From positions 153,387,278 to 153,451,277 of the forward strand of contig NC_090024.1 in NCBI RefSeq assembly GCF_037176765.1: DNA of 64,000 bases, written 5' to 3'. This DNA is from Anolis sagrei (taxonomy: Eukaryota > Chordata > Lepidosauria > Squamata > Anolidae). Both the position numbers and the translations under genes were made by a program. The notes under the pieces were generated by a model. It was given only the letters and a program-made list of their open reading frames with translations, searched no databases and was not told the origin of the DNA. Below are positions 22,690-34,900 of this stretch, in pieces. Every line of letters begins with the position of its first letter. The first letter of the stretch is position 1.

Positions 22690-25600
22690 TTTTAGGGACA
22701 GTGTTTAAAATCTCAATTTTACATTTTAATTGAAAAACTGAATTCTGTGTTTAGTGAGAGTGACTCAAAGGCATCTTTACAGTCATCTAAATGTTTGCAC
22801 ATGGACAATTTAGTTTCATCAGGACTCGTCTCCATCCTGTTTGGGTAAGAAATACCATTATATTGAAGTCCTGTCAGTATCTGATAGCAGCTAGTTTCTT
22901 CCAATATAGAGGAAAGTGTCCTAGGAATTTCTATTGTGAATGTAGGAGACCACCATAATTCCTTTTGATTTGAGATTAAGATATCCTAGATCAGTGGTTC
23001 AACCTTCTGGTCCTTCAGCTTTGGATTTCAGTTTTCAGAATCCCTTACCATAGTCAACTATAGTAAGAGATTCTGGGAGCTGAAGTCCAAATCATCTGGA
23101 GAACATTTAGATGTTGATAATCCCTGTCCCAGATGAATAATATGAATGAGCCCACAACAGTTGGGAGCAGAGATGCAATGGTGGTGGACCAAAGTTCACC
23201 AGATACATTTCTTACTTTGTCATGTGCAATCAATCATGACATTGTATTACATATGCCTCATAAGAAATGTAACAGAAATGGGGAAACAGCCATGATAAAG
23301 TAGAAATAGCCCACTTATGATTGAGATGACATGAAACAATAATGTTTGAACAAAAGTAACAGACATGTACCATCTCAAGAAACTGAGCAAGTGTGGCAAT
23401 GCATTTATTGGATCCATTGGTGTCCAGACAAGTGAGCTATTAATTTACTCAAAAAACTTTAAATGAAATAATTCAAAGAGAAAGAAATCAAATGTAAGAT
23501 GATACTTCTGATTTGATGTTTCCTTAGAAATACTTTCAAGCATGGAGGCAAACAACAAGTCTATATTACTTTCCTTACTTCAGTATACAGTAATAAAACT
23601 GGCACTAAAAGTATCCATGGCACTTCTATAATTTATGCTTTAGTCTTCACATTATTACAGACACATCTAATAAAAAGTTCACATGGAAACAGACAGATAT
23701 AGAATGAGTTGTTGTCTTTGAATTTTTAATTCTGCAGAGTTTTGTTATCAAAATGAATTGAACAAGTCATAACATACTCCTGCCTTAAAGTATAGATATA
23801 TTCCCTCATTTTGTCAAACTTTAAAGAGATGGCTTCACACGTGAAGCCAGAAATAAATCTTTAAAAGAAACTCTGGTGTGAGCTCTTATTTCCGGATTTA
23901 GTAACCATAGGAAAGATAGAACCTGAAAGTGCAACATGGTTTGAAATTGTGATGTAAACTCTCTTTTCTGCAAGCAAGACAAATAGGTGAGATCAAAAGA
24001 ACTGTTTAGTTGTTAATATCCAATATTGTATAGAATTCAGCACAATAATGAAAAGTGGGAAAGTCATGGGCTTCTGCTGTTTCCTGCATAAAGTATGCCA
24101 AAGATGTGTTGGGTTCTGCATTTCAGTTTGGATCTGCACTGTACAGGGTGCATTCCATTACTACAGTTCTGCCACTTCCTTTCCTCAAAGCATAGCAATG
24201 AAACTGATAAGACGATCAGGCACAGTCCTCTTCTCCCCTTCTTCTTATCACCATTTCATATGAGTAGAATATTTGGAATTCCCCACATTTTGAATGGCAA
24301 AGATTTATGGGTAGATTACAAATGAACTGTAACCCTCTTTCTATGTATATTCTTCTATCTATAACTGGTCCAAAATGATATATCAGATTATAAGTAGTCT
24401 CTCCTCCACACCTATGTGTTAAGTACATTTGTTTTATTACATTATTACAGCCATATAGATGAAGGGCAGTAGCTGGAGAGGAATGCAGGTCACTCGTGGA
24501 AATGAAAATGAGGTTTGTATTTGATTAATTGTGTGCTTTTTTCATGCACTTTCTTCCAAAGTCTTGGTGCTTGTTTCAGCACACCCATGGTACCAAATAT
24601 TCAAAGCATAGGTATTAACAGATACTATGTCCTGAATCTTTCTAGCAGTTTTAATTAAAGAGCAACCAAATAAAGGCATGTCACCTGATTAACCATGCAA
24701 TAATTCACCCAGCAAGCCTATTCTAGCTGAAACTACCAACATGATTCAACTTCTGACAGTATGCACATTAAGCAATATTAAAAAGCCAATATGAATGCCA
24801 ACTAGTTGATTACTCAGTGCTTTCCGAATAAGAACTAACAGCAAAGAATTGTGAATATTATGGCCTAGACAAGAAGAAAATGCTCCCAAAATGTGACACA
24901 ACATGTTCTGGTCACAAAGAGTGATGACAGACGTTCAGAAAATGTGTCCATCTTCTTTCAAAAGCATGCAATTTAATAAGCAGAACTAAATTCTCCCTGT
25001 CCTTTTGCTAGTCTGTTCGTGAGCAGATGTTTGCTCTTGCTCCCTAGGATCAAGCATAATGGATTTTTTCATATAACTAGAAATTATTTTCAACTCTGTT
25101 TCTCGACTTCAATGCACATTTCTTGACTTCACTGTTCTCTAAAGCACGATTTGTGATTAAGATATTTTCAGCTATGACAGTTAGAAAAAGAAAGCTCAAC
25201 ATGAGCTCTGGTGTGCTAACTTACATTCTAATCCACAATTACGTTGTAAAAAGAGAGAGTATAGTTTTGCAAGCTATCCAGAGCAATGCTTATTGGACAT
25301 ATTTAGGGTCAGATTAAGAGACACTGGACAAAAAAACGAATTCAAAAACAACAAAATGGGAGAAGTGCTACTTTTCCCTTCAGAATTAATATTTGTAACT
25401 TTAGAAACTTTAGCCCTTTTAAGATATTAAACATAAAAATATGTTCAGCAAAGAAAAAGAATACTGCCACGGTTTAACAATTTATTGTTTGTGAAGAAGC
25501 CTGCATTATGAAAAGTTCTGTAGAAACAATTTCTCCTGTTTTCAGGTTTAGATTACTCAAAAGTACAAGTTTGTTGTTAGTGAAAATTCCAGTAGAAACA

Positions 25601-25825
25601 AAGTTCTGTAGGAAACAATCTTGGCACACAAAGTAAAAGCATTTAAACTTACATCTGAAGAGAGCACTACCATTCAATACTGGACCAAAAAGCCCACTCT
25701 GAATGGCAGATACTCTCATTCATTAAGACATTAACATGGAAGACACTTAAACCTGCTTTATATAAAGTTAATTGCATATAAATATGGTCTCACCATCACT
25801 GGCAGTCTTTATAAATGCCAGCTAT
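22690..25825 (-). other. SH3GLB1: Probable SH3GLB1 3' UTR and downstream flank
   Basis: About 3.1 kb beyond the stop codon, AT-rich and nearly free of recognisable repeats, unlike the DNA to its left. Minus-strand AATAAA signals are read at 25481-25486, 24433-24438 and 23404-23409; which is used cannot be told from sequence. A short degenerate hAT-like piece lies at about 22992-23110. Mammalian SH3GLB1 has a long 3' UTR, which fits. The left boundary is my estimate, set by the transposon at 22370-22679. Confidence 0.5.
22992..23112. mobile_element. Worn hAT-like fragment
   Basis: CAGTGGTTCAACCTTCTGG followed by AGATTCTGGGAGCTGAAGTC resembles hAT MITEs that copy the GGGAGTTGTAGGCC core; the right end is lost. 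Confidence 0.5.
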
Positions 25826-25933
25826 TCAGTTTAACAGTTCTAAGTAAGTAATAGGCACTTTGCCCTTCTGATTTCCTCGTTCACCCATCAACCAATCTGA
25901 ATCCATACCAGGGATACTGTACACTGTTATTAC
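25826..25933 (-). CDS. SH3GLB1: SH3GLB1 coding exon 9 with stop
   Basis: Encodes residues 335-369 of the SH3 domain, including [19 protein letters not shown] and terminal TYLELLN, then TGA. The conserved Trp and Pro of the ligand groove are present. Acceptor TTTCTAG. Confidence 0.98.
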   Translation of the reverse strand, partial: VITVYSIPGMDSDWLMGERGNQKGKVPITYLELLN

Positions 25934-28900
25934 CTAGAAACAAAAACAAAACATACTGGTTATTCATAAAGATACGTACCAATCTGTTCATCTGAATTAT
26001 CTTCCCTGCTCATGCAAATACTAGCCTAAACTATTAGGGTGCTCTGGGAGACGGTGGGGAGTGGAGAGCATGCTAGTGTCCTGGTCTAAATGTGAGATAT
26101 ATTCAATGAAAACCAAAATGATGACACATGTCACAGTTTTCACTAGTACAAGCAGTGTGCATTTAAAATATTTGCCCTCCTAGCTTCACAAAAAGAAAGA
26201 AAGAAAGAAATGAGCTGTTTTATAAATTACTCTGATGCCCATGGGAAATTTGCATGAAATATCAGTAGTGACTAGAACATCAAAGCAATGCTGCAATCAT
26301 GTGATAAACATAAAAGGAGCCCATGACTTTGTAATATCACAAGCCCCACATAAGCAAGCTTTCTTTCATGATTAATATGGATTCAACTGCTGGTACAAGG
26401 ACACAAAATTGCCAGCAACAAATGGCTACTTATGTTCATAGCCTTTGATTATGATGATGTCAGGATAGAGGACAAGTTGTCCTCTGGTTGTGCACTGTAG
26501 CTCTAAAGATAATTTTATTTCACTTTTATGAATGAGCTAAGGCAAGAAACACGTACCTCATCGGCAAGAAGGGATAATTCAGTGCTGTTTGCAGCATCAT
26601 AGTCATAAAGAACTCGGGCTTTCCTGCTACCACTTGATGACTTCAGTTCACCAAAGCCTGAAGGAACTGCTACATTGCTTAGTGAAGACAGGGAGGCTGT
26701 GACAGAGACAGAGGATGCAGCTGTAGTTGTATTAGAACTACTGGGAACACAGGTTGAAGTCGACTGGTTGTTGTTGGCGAGGAATGTGGATGGAAAGCTG
26801 TGGAACAAATCAACTTTATTGCCATGAGGAAATGCTAATGTTGCATTGATCTATCTAATTATGATCCATACTTATATTAGCCATTTGCTATGCCTTTTCT
26901 CCTCTGATCTAAAGCAGGACTTGGATGATTAATGGTAGCTCTTCTTTATCTTCCAGTGTGACACTTTATGACAATATAAGCAACTAAACTTGACAAACTA
27001 TCTACCACCAGTCTTACAGTAGTATCAGAGGTAGTTCATCAGGAACCAGGAACACCACTTGTTCCCTGTTCCAGATGGTTTTCCAATCCCCAGGAGCAGG
27101 TAATTGGGGTGCCAGAGAAGCAGAGGAGATTTCAGCCTTCAATTCTTCTATACCATATTCCACTTTTGCACATACAAACATAAGTATATCTAAATCTTGG
27201 ATATAGGCCAAAATACCTAGAAATTATGGTTTGCAAAAAAGACTTTACAGTAGAGATTTAATTTGCATTGTCTTTCTTTTCTGATCATTTAGATATATGC
27301 CTCCCCAACCTTTTCTCTCTAGGCAGGCAGAAAGTGTGATGTTCTATCCTACCAACATTACCCTCTTTGCTTGGGCAGAATTTTTCAATGGGGTGATTAT
27401 TCTCATCCCCTTTCCCAAAATATATAATGAAAGATTTTAAAAAAACAAAACAAGATTCAGCTATACAGCCAGCTCTCTGTATCCACAGATTCTGTAACCA
27501 TGGACACAATCATCCACAGCTGGATGTTTAAAAAAAATCTAAAAAGTAAACTTTGAATTTGCTTTGTTACATATGGAACTACGTACACTATCATGAGCAC
27601 CCACATATTTTGTTATCCACAGACAGTGGATGGGGACTGGAACCAAACTCAATGGATACCAAAGGCCCACTGTACAGATAAATGACAAACTCCCAGCCAT
27701 TTTTGTGCACCTACAGTTAAAAGGTCCAGGAGACAGGGATGGGAAAGATCTCTCTTTCTTCTCCACTATCTGTGCCTCAGGTCACTTATTTAAAGTTAAG
27801 GAGTTGCCAGCACTTGGGGGAAAGGTGAGGTGTTCCTAAGACTTTGACAGAAGCCTGAAAACATAGCTTCAATCTTTGTATTAAGGAGAGCCTTCGCTTA
27901 ATCCATTGTACAAATAATCAATAATCCATTGTAAAAATTGGCTGATTTTTTAAATTAACATAAACACCACATCCTGTTAAAATCACAAAAGCAACTGTGT
28001 TAAAAGTTGGCAATTTTAAGGGTTACTCTTGCTGAAATTGAAACAAATCACTACCTACCCATGTCCCACTCTCCAAGATGCTCCCTGTTCTTTTTTCCAT
28101 TATTGCTTTCCTCCTTATCCCTCTTTTTTTGCTCTGTTCTCTCTTTTCCCTCTTTTGACTGCCAACCTTTGTGTTCTCTTTTCTTCTATCTGTCCACCCT
28201 CACTGGTCAGTAGCACTTTTGCTTCTTTCAGTTTTGGCAGAACACAGGTTGAAGATTTTCAGATCTGGCAGACCATATCTGACATTCAGTTTTCTTCATG
28301 TGATCACCTATAGACTACTTGGGGAAATGAAAATCCTGATTCTAAATATGCTTGAGAAACAGAATAAAGAAAACATGTGGTGTCTTGTAAAGCGAGTGTA
28401 AGAGAGTGCTGGCAAAGCAGCAGGTGAAATGTGTTGTGTATATTAGGTGTCTGTGTTGACATGAAGGTAAACCAAAACTCATTCTCCCCTTGAACCAAGG
28501 ATAATAGTCCAACCAAAAATACATTTCTTGGTGTCTTGGTTTTTAGGCCTGTTCCTGGGGTTATTTAGGGCACTGATTCAGAAAATTGAATTGGATAGAA
28601 CTCACCAGCTCTAGTTTCTTAGATATGATTATCATGTTTTTTATGGGCAAACAGATGAAGACTGGTATATGGCATATATTCTGTATCTCACAAACTAGAG
28701 CTGATAGAGGAAAACTGGTGCCATTTTGGAATCAGAGGGTTAAATCTATCCTGAAACAGGCCTAACATTTGAGGCACTGAAATGTGTGTTGGTCAGTGTA
28801 ATACATCTTAAAAACTCTGTAGGCAGAGGACAGGAAGGTTTGTGGCATTCAACGAGTTCTCCAATGCCACTTGCATCCAGTTTCAGTGTCTAAGTCAAGA

Positions 28901-31900
28901 ATAATGCAGATTTTAAAGTGCCGAACTGCATCTCCCAGCATTCCTCACCATTGACCAAAGTACCTCAGGCTGCTGGGGGTTTGGTGTCAATCCCAACAGT
29001 AGGTCTCCATTATCCCCATTCCTTATTTATTTATTTATTTCAAATATTTATACCCCGCCCTTCTCTACCTCCAAAGGAGGATTAAGGGCGGCTTATTTAA
29101 GAAAATACAACTTCTCCTTAATAATCTTATAGTTCTTTAAGACAATACATTCGTACAGTGAAAACCTGTCAGTTCCAAGATCTAGATTTTTTTTTTAAAA
29201 AAAAATGAAATAATTACAGTTAATTCTCAAGGCATTTTCGGGCAAACAGTCCATTAACACCACTGAGCCTAGTTCCAAAGGAATGCTGAGAAATAAATTC
29301 TTAACATAAAGAAGATTTATGAGTTTTGATCAGATATATTGACAAAGCTAAGATTAAGTGTCCTTTAGTATCTGCTCAAAAAAAGTGCCTGCAAATTCAT
29401 TGATTTTTTTTCTATTTAATTCCTGCTTTATTGGCTTTCTACAATAAGTTGTCCTCTTCTTCCATTTAACACACACTGTTTTTTGAAACCTATTTGATTT
29501 CTCTAGAGCAGGTTTCTGCACTAGTAAGCTGCTGTGATACTTTGGCAAGCATAGAAATATTCTCAAATCAAGCCAAGTTCTTCTATTAGCAAGCCAAATG
29601 TTAAGATGCAGCTGCCCATGGGACTGGTTTTTAATGAATGTGACAACTGTTTGCCAACATGAAGAAATACCACTCAGCTGGACAGTTGTTCTGTATCACA
29701 GGAAATGTACAGAACTCTCTCTTCCAGGAAAGCAGATTGCCATGTTTCATTACTGTGAAGGATTCATTCCTTTGAAAGTTTAGTTCATATGAAGCAATAT
29801 GTACCATGACAAGCTAAGCAGCTTTAAGGAGAACTTGCTCATGAATCAAACCCATAGTACTTTATCCCTATCTGTCTGCCTATTCCTATGTTATGAAGGT
29901 TGTACTAATATTGTGTTTTTATCAGAAAGTTTCCACAGATGTCTGAAAAGTCACAGAAGCAGGAATATAAAGACAAGGCTTCTTTAATTCATTTCTGAGT
30001 TTAGCAATATTTTGGGTTAAATTCATCTCACATAACTTAATATAATTAATGTTGAGTAGATTAATATCTTTCATGTTTTAATCCTCCAAAGTTTAGGCAA
30101 GTGGCTATAGAAATAGAGCTGTGTTACCTTCCAAGTTGTTTCTGAAGATCCAACATATACTGGTAACACTGTGCATAATAGGTCATTTGAGCTTCTACAA
30201 AATCATTTAAACAGCGAAGGTGATGTGCCTGCAATGCAGAAGAATTTAAACTTAGTACAGAAAAGACTACAGTGTTGCATTAACTAGACTTTTCTAGATA
30301 TGGAGATGTTCCAAGCACATTCCACATTTGACCTTGATTCAGAAGCATTTCAGGGAATTATGTTTTAAAGCTCATCTATAGCAGGCCAAGCAAAATAGCC
30401 CAATTCAGTAACTCTTTCAGATAGTGTGATTAGTAAAACACATTGACATAGTTGAACTTGAGCCAGAAGCGATCTGGATTGTGTTTTAGAGGGAGAGTTA
30501 GCAACTTTAAAAGCTTTAATCGTGTGCCTTTAATTTCCTGAAGTATAGTTTGTCAGATGCTTATGAATGGTAGAGAGAAGCAAAGTCATCTTCATCTCTT
30601 CATGTGTAACCCCTATGAGAAATTTTAAATCAAGACAACTACTGATATTCTGGGTGTGTGCTGCAGCTTTCATTAGGAAAGATTAGCATAGCCAAGACCA
30701 AGGCATGATGAGAGTTGCTATCTACAAACCATCTGCCCTCTCTTTAGACAGGAAGCATATTGTATTGTCGAAGGCTTTCATGGCTGGAATCACTAGGTTC
30801 TTGTGGGTTTTTTCGGGCTATAGAGCCATGTTCTAGAGACATTTCTCCTGACGTTTTGCCTGCATCTATGGCAAGCATCCTCAGAGGTAGTGAGGAAGCA
30901 TATTTGTTATGGTGCTTGTAATTACTTTTTCATTTTCCTGTCCACAATAATTTTAATACAAAGCATTATATAACAACTAAATACAATTTCTATTAGAAGT
31001 TTTAATTTTAGTAAGTTAAGTGGTGAAAAATACTGCAGGAGAAACTAGAGTATTTCATCAATGTAGATAAACAATTATGGATCTTCTACTTTGTACTTAC
31101 ATGTGTACTGCTGATACCTTCCAAGAGAAGTCTTGTAATTTCTGCTTGCCGATCAAACTCACTCTGGGCTATCCTGACTTCCTGTTCAGACTGAAAGGCA
31201 TATTACAACATTTAACGGAAAAATGATACCAAAGAATAATTATACTGCTGGGAAAAACATAGTAAATGACACTGAAAATCAATCCAGCTTTTTTTAACAA
31301 TGGATTTCCGTTCCATTATTTCAATGGGATTTACTGGCAACAAGTACAGCTTCTACTAAAGTGCTTTGCCAATACTAGACACAGTATTTTTGTACAGTTT
31401 TATTTAAACTGTATAGAGTCTTTTCAAATACAAAAATGCATGAAAATTAGTAGTCTTTTATATAGATTTATTTTAACCCCTGATTAAAATGAAAACTCTT
31501 CTTTATTCTGAACATGTTGGTTAAACACTCCTAACTTGATTATACATTAAAATTTAATAAGGTGATATTCAGAGTAGTCGTAATTTCAAAGTTCTGCAAA
31601 TGAACATTAAAATGTAGGTGAACAAGGCAATTGACAGGTTTAGCATTAAGTATTCATCTGAACATTACTTTAATCTCATCTCAACATAACAGTTTTGTAG
31701 CCAACAGCTTATTAACTTTCAGTTATGGACTACTTACTTTTGTCACTTCTTCTGCCCAAACCTTGTACGCATAAAGAGGTGGAAAAACAGTAGCATGAAG
31801 AAACCAGACAAACTATTTATTGGCGGTCTTCAACATAAATTTTCTTGCTAATTCTATTTACAGGTTTTTTTTTATTGTGTATGATATCAAGAAGAGCTGC

Positions 31901-34900
31901 AGCTTTGCTTCTGCACTAGTCAAAGTAGGACAGCCCGCCTGGCCAATGGCCAAGAATTAAGACAAGTGTATGACAAAAGATCTGATGTCTACAAGATTGC
32001 CTATCTAAGAGAGGGTTTTTTCTAATGAATACTGCCACAAACTATAGACTATTACAATGCAATGCCCTGGCACATGAGGTAGTTCTAAAATAAGGCTGGT
32101 AAAAGATTACAAGAAGTGATGCTGTCCTAATAGTTGTTCAAACACGAGTGGACAAAATACACTGAGCACTTAGCTTAATAACACTGAAATATATGACTGC
32201 TTGCTCAAGCAGAATTGCAAATCTTGATCTGATACATGCACAAGGATAAAAATAGGTTGTCCATATGTGGCAAAAGCAAGATCTGAGATGTATAACACAA
32301 TTTGATACACTCTTATCTTCTAAGACTCAAGTCCCCAGAAGTTTTTGCTGTCAACTCCCAGAAATCCTAACAGTTGGTAAACTGGCTGGGATTTCTGGGA
32401 GCTGTAAGCCAAAACACCTGGGGACCCACAGGTTGAGAACCACTGTTCTAAGAGTATTACTTTATTTAACAACAGAAGTAATTTAGTCTTTTGGAAAAGA
32501 CTAAAGCTGGAAAAAGGATGCTTTTGCTTCGCCCCCCCCAACAACATCATCTGCTAGTCTCTGAAGAAACTGACTAAAATGAGAAGTGGGCATTGTTAGT
32601 TGTCTCCTGTTCCAAGCTGCCACTTGTTAGAAAATAATAATTTCTAACAATAATGATCTAAAAACAGGAATTAAATATACTAGATACACAGCAGTCTTTC
32701 TGCAAATTGAAGGACTGATAATCTAGCAGAAACCATTTTTATCAAGTCCATGTGCAAGAACAGACACTGACACAAACGTATAAAGTTACATTTACTTGAT
32801 TTTCTGTAAACAATATCGTACCCAAGAGATCTTTCAGTACATTAATTTAAGTGTGACTGAGGTTCAAACAGATTATTTGTGAAGAAGTCTACAAACACAC
32901 AAGGACAGCACAAAGAAACTAGTAAAATCACAGTTTACTCCATTTTGAATTAATGTATGGATGAGATGTAGTCAACTAATGTCTATACAAGCCAAATCTA
33001 CTAAAAACAACATAGATGATTGTGAAAAGTGATTTCTCTTGCTATCAAAACAATTGTTATGGAATACATTTTACTACTTTGTAGACACTATTAGAATAGT
33101 AGAGGAACAGGCTTCTTATGAGCGAAACCCAACTCTAGCCCTAATATACCAAGCCCATGTTGTGACTAACAAATTCCATACATTTCAACTGCTCTATACT
33201 CTTAGCAGGATTGGTTTAGCTCAATGTCATAGGCTTTGGATGCTCCCAGACAGGGGAAAAACCCACAATGGGACGGGTTTAAAAATCTCACTTTGGCGTA
33301 AGTTGTTCCGAATTAATTAGCTTTTACTGGACGCGTTGTTTGGACACTTCTGGCAAAGGCCCGAGAGGTCCCACATTTTGGGGCCTGACTGGAAGGGTCC
33401 TTTCAGGGTTTAAAACATGATGGTGTTAAACTAAACTTGTACTATCTTTAACTAGAACAGTCAATGTGGAGTGATGGTTGTAACAGTTCAAAAACCTATT
33501 GAGGGGTGCATGTTTCCACCCTTGGACTAATGGCCAGTTTGTAAGTGCTACTGTTTTCTATAAGATTCCAGTGTATTCTGATATGACTACACAATTCCAC
33601 TTAGCAGGAAAGCAAACATAACCCTGTTTTACAGGTTTCTAATTGCTTTGTCTCAAGGGAAACCTTGCTGGGTTCTTACAAAGAAAGAAATGCCAAAGTA
33701 AAGAGGGGGTATATTTCTTGTAAATCATTTGAGACAATTATGGAGCAAAGTACAACTTGAATCAACATTAACTTGTTTATTCTGTCAACAGATCTAGTAG
33801 ATACAGGAACATCCTACCATGCCCACAATACTTCTAAATGGTTCTGATTACAAATGGAGCCACACAATCAGTCCTCGGCAGGCACACCAAGACAACATGT
33901 GTGTTTGCTAGAATCAACTGAATTAGATAAACTGTGGATATGGATTCTATATTTGGAGATTACTCCATATTTGTCCTGATTTGCTGAACACTTTTATATT
34001 GAGCCCAGACATCCTTGGAAGAAGAGCTAGATATGCATGTAATAAAACAACAGACATTTATAATCTGAGATTCTAGTTTGAAGGTATTTATATCCTTAAA
34101 ATACAGGAGAAAATAAAAACACAACACTAAATATTGATACAATCCTTCTTTCAAGGCATCTGAATGACTCATATATATCAGCAGGAAAGCAAGAGGAACC
34201 ACTTGAAGAAATGTAATGAAGACAAGAGGCCAACAAACCTGCAGCCATTTTACATGCAGCAAGTTGAGCATGTAAGAGACATTTACCATAATGTTATTTT
34301 CCTCAGGTGGTGAGAGGTTTAGTTGCTTCAAATGCACAAAAACAAGAATAAGTTATATTGTAAAAAAATTAACAATAGTCAAGGTTAATCCTCAAAACTC
34401 TATTTCAGCATCAGTGGACAGAATCAGAGACATAAGATGCACACTCTTCAAGCAGATGTGCTTATGTATGTTTCTTCCCATTTGCTTCATATCCATATTA
34501 TCATATTTTCATACATCATTCTTTTGAAGCTATTAGTTGATACATTTCCCTGGATGTGACTGAAGTATAGTAGGTTACAACCAGAGACAAAGAGGCTTTT
34601 CACTCATGGTTCTGTGCCTTTTGGAGGGCCCTCCTTAGCAAGAACTACTTGGGTGCTGTAATCTTTATGGTGCCAAGTAAACATGCTACTTTTTCACATT
34701 GTCAATAAATGCTAATGTAAATGTTTACTACTGAGAACGATTTTGAGTTATTTGTCTATCTGAGTGGACTCTTGCTGCTTTAATTGCTTGCTTTAGTAGA
34801 AGAACAAACTGTTTCTCATTATTTTGTTAACACATCTGAGAACATGGATTTCCAGAACATTTAAAGGTGTCTGACACATATTAAGTAATTTGATTTCTAC

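Noticed and set aside
33039-33320. 93-codon plus-strand open frame in intron 5
   Set aside because: No family match and antisense to SH3GLB1; no evidence for a gene.
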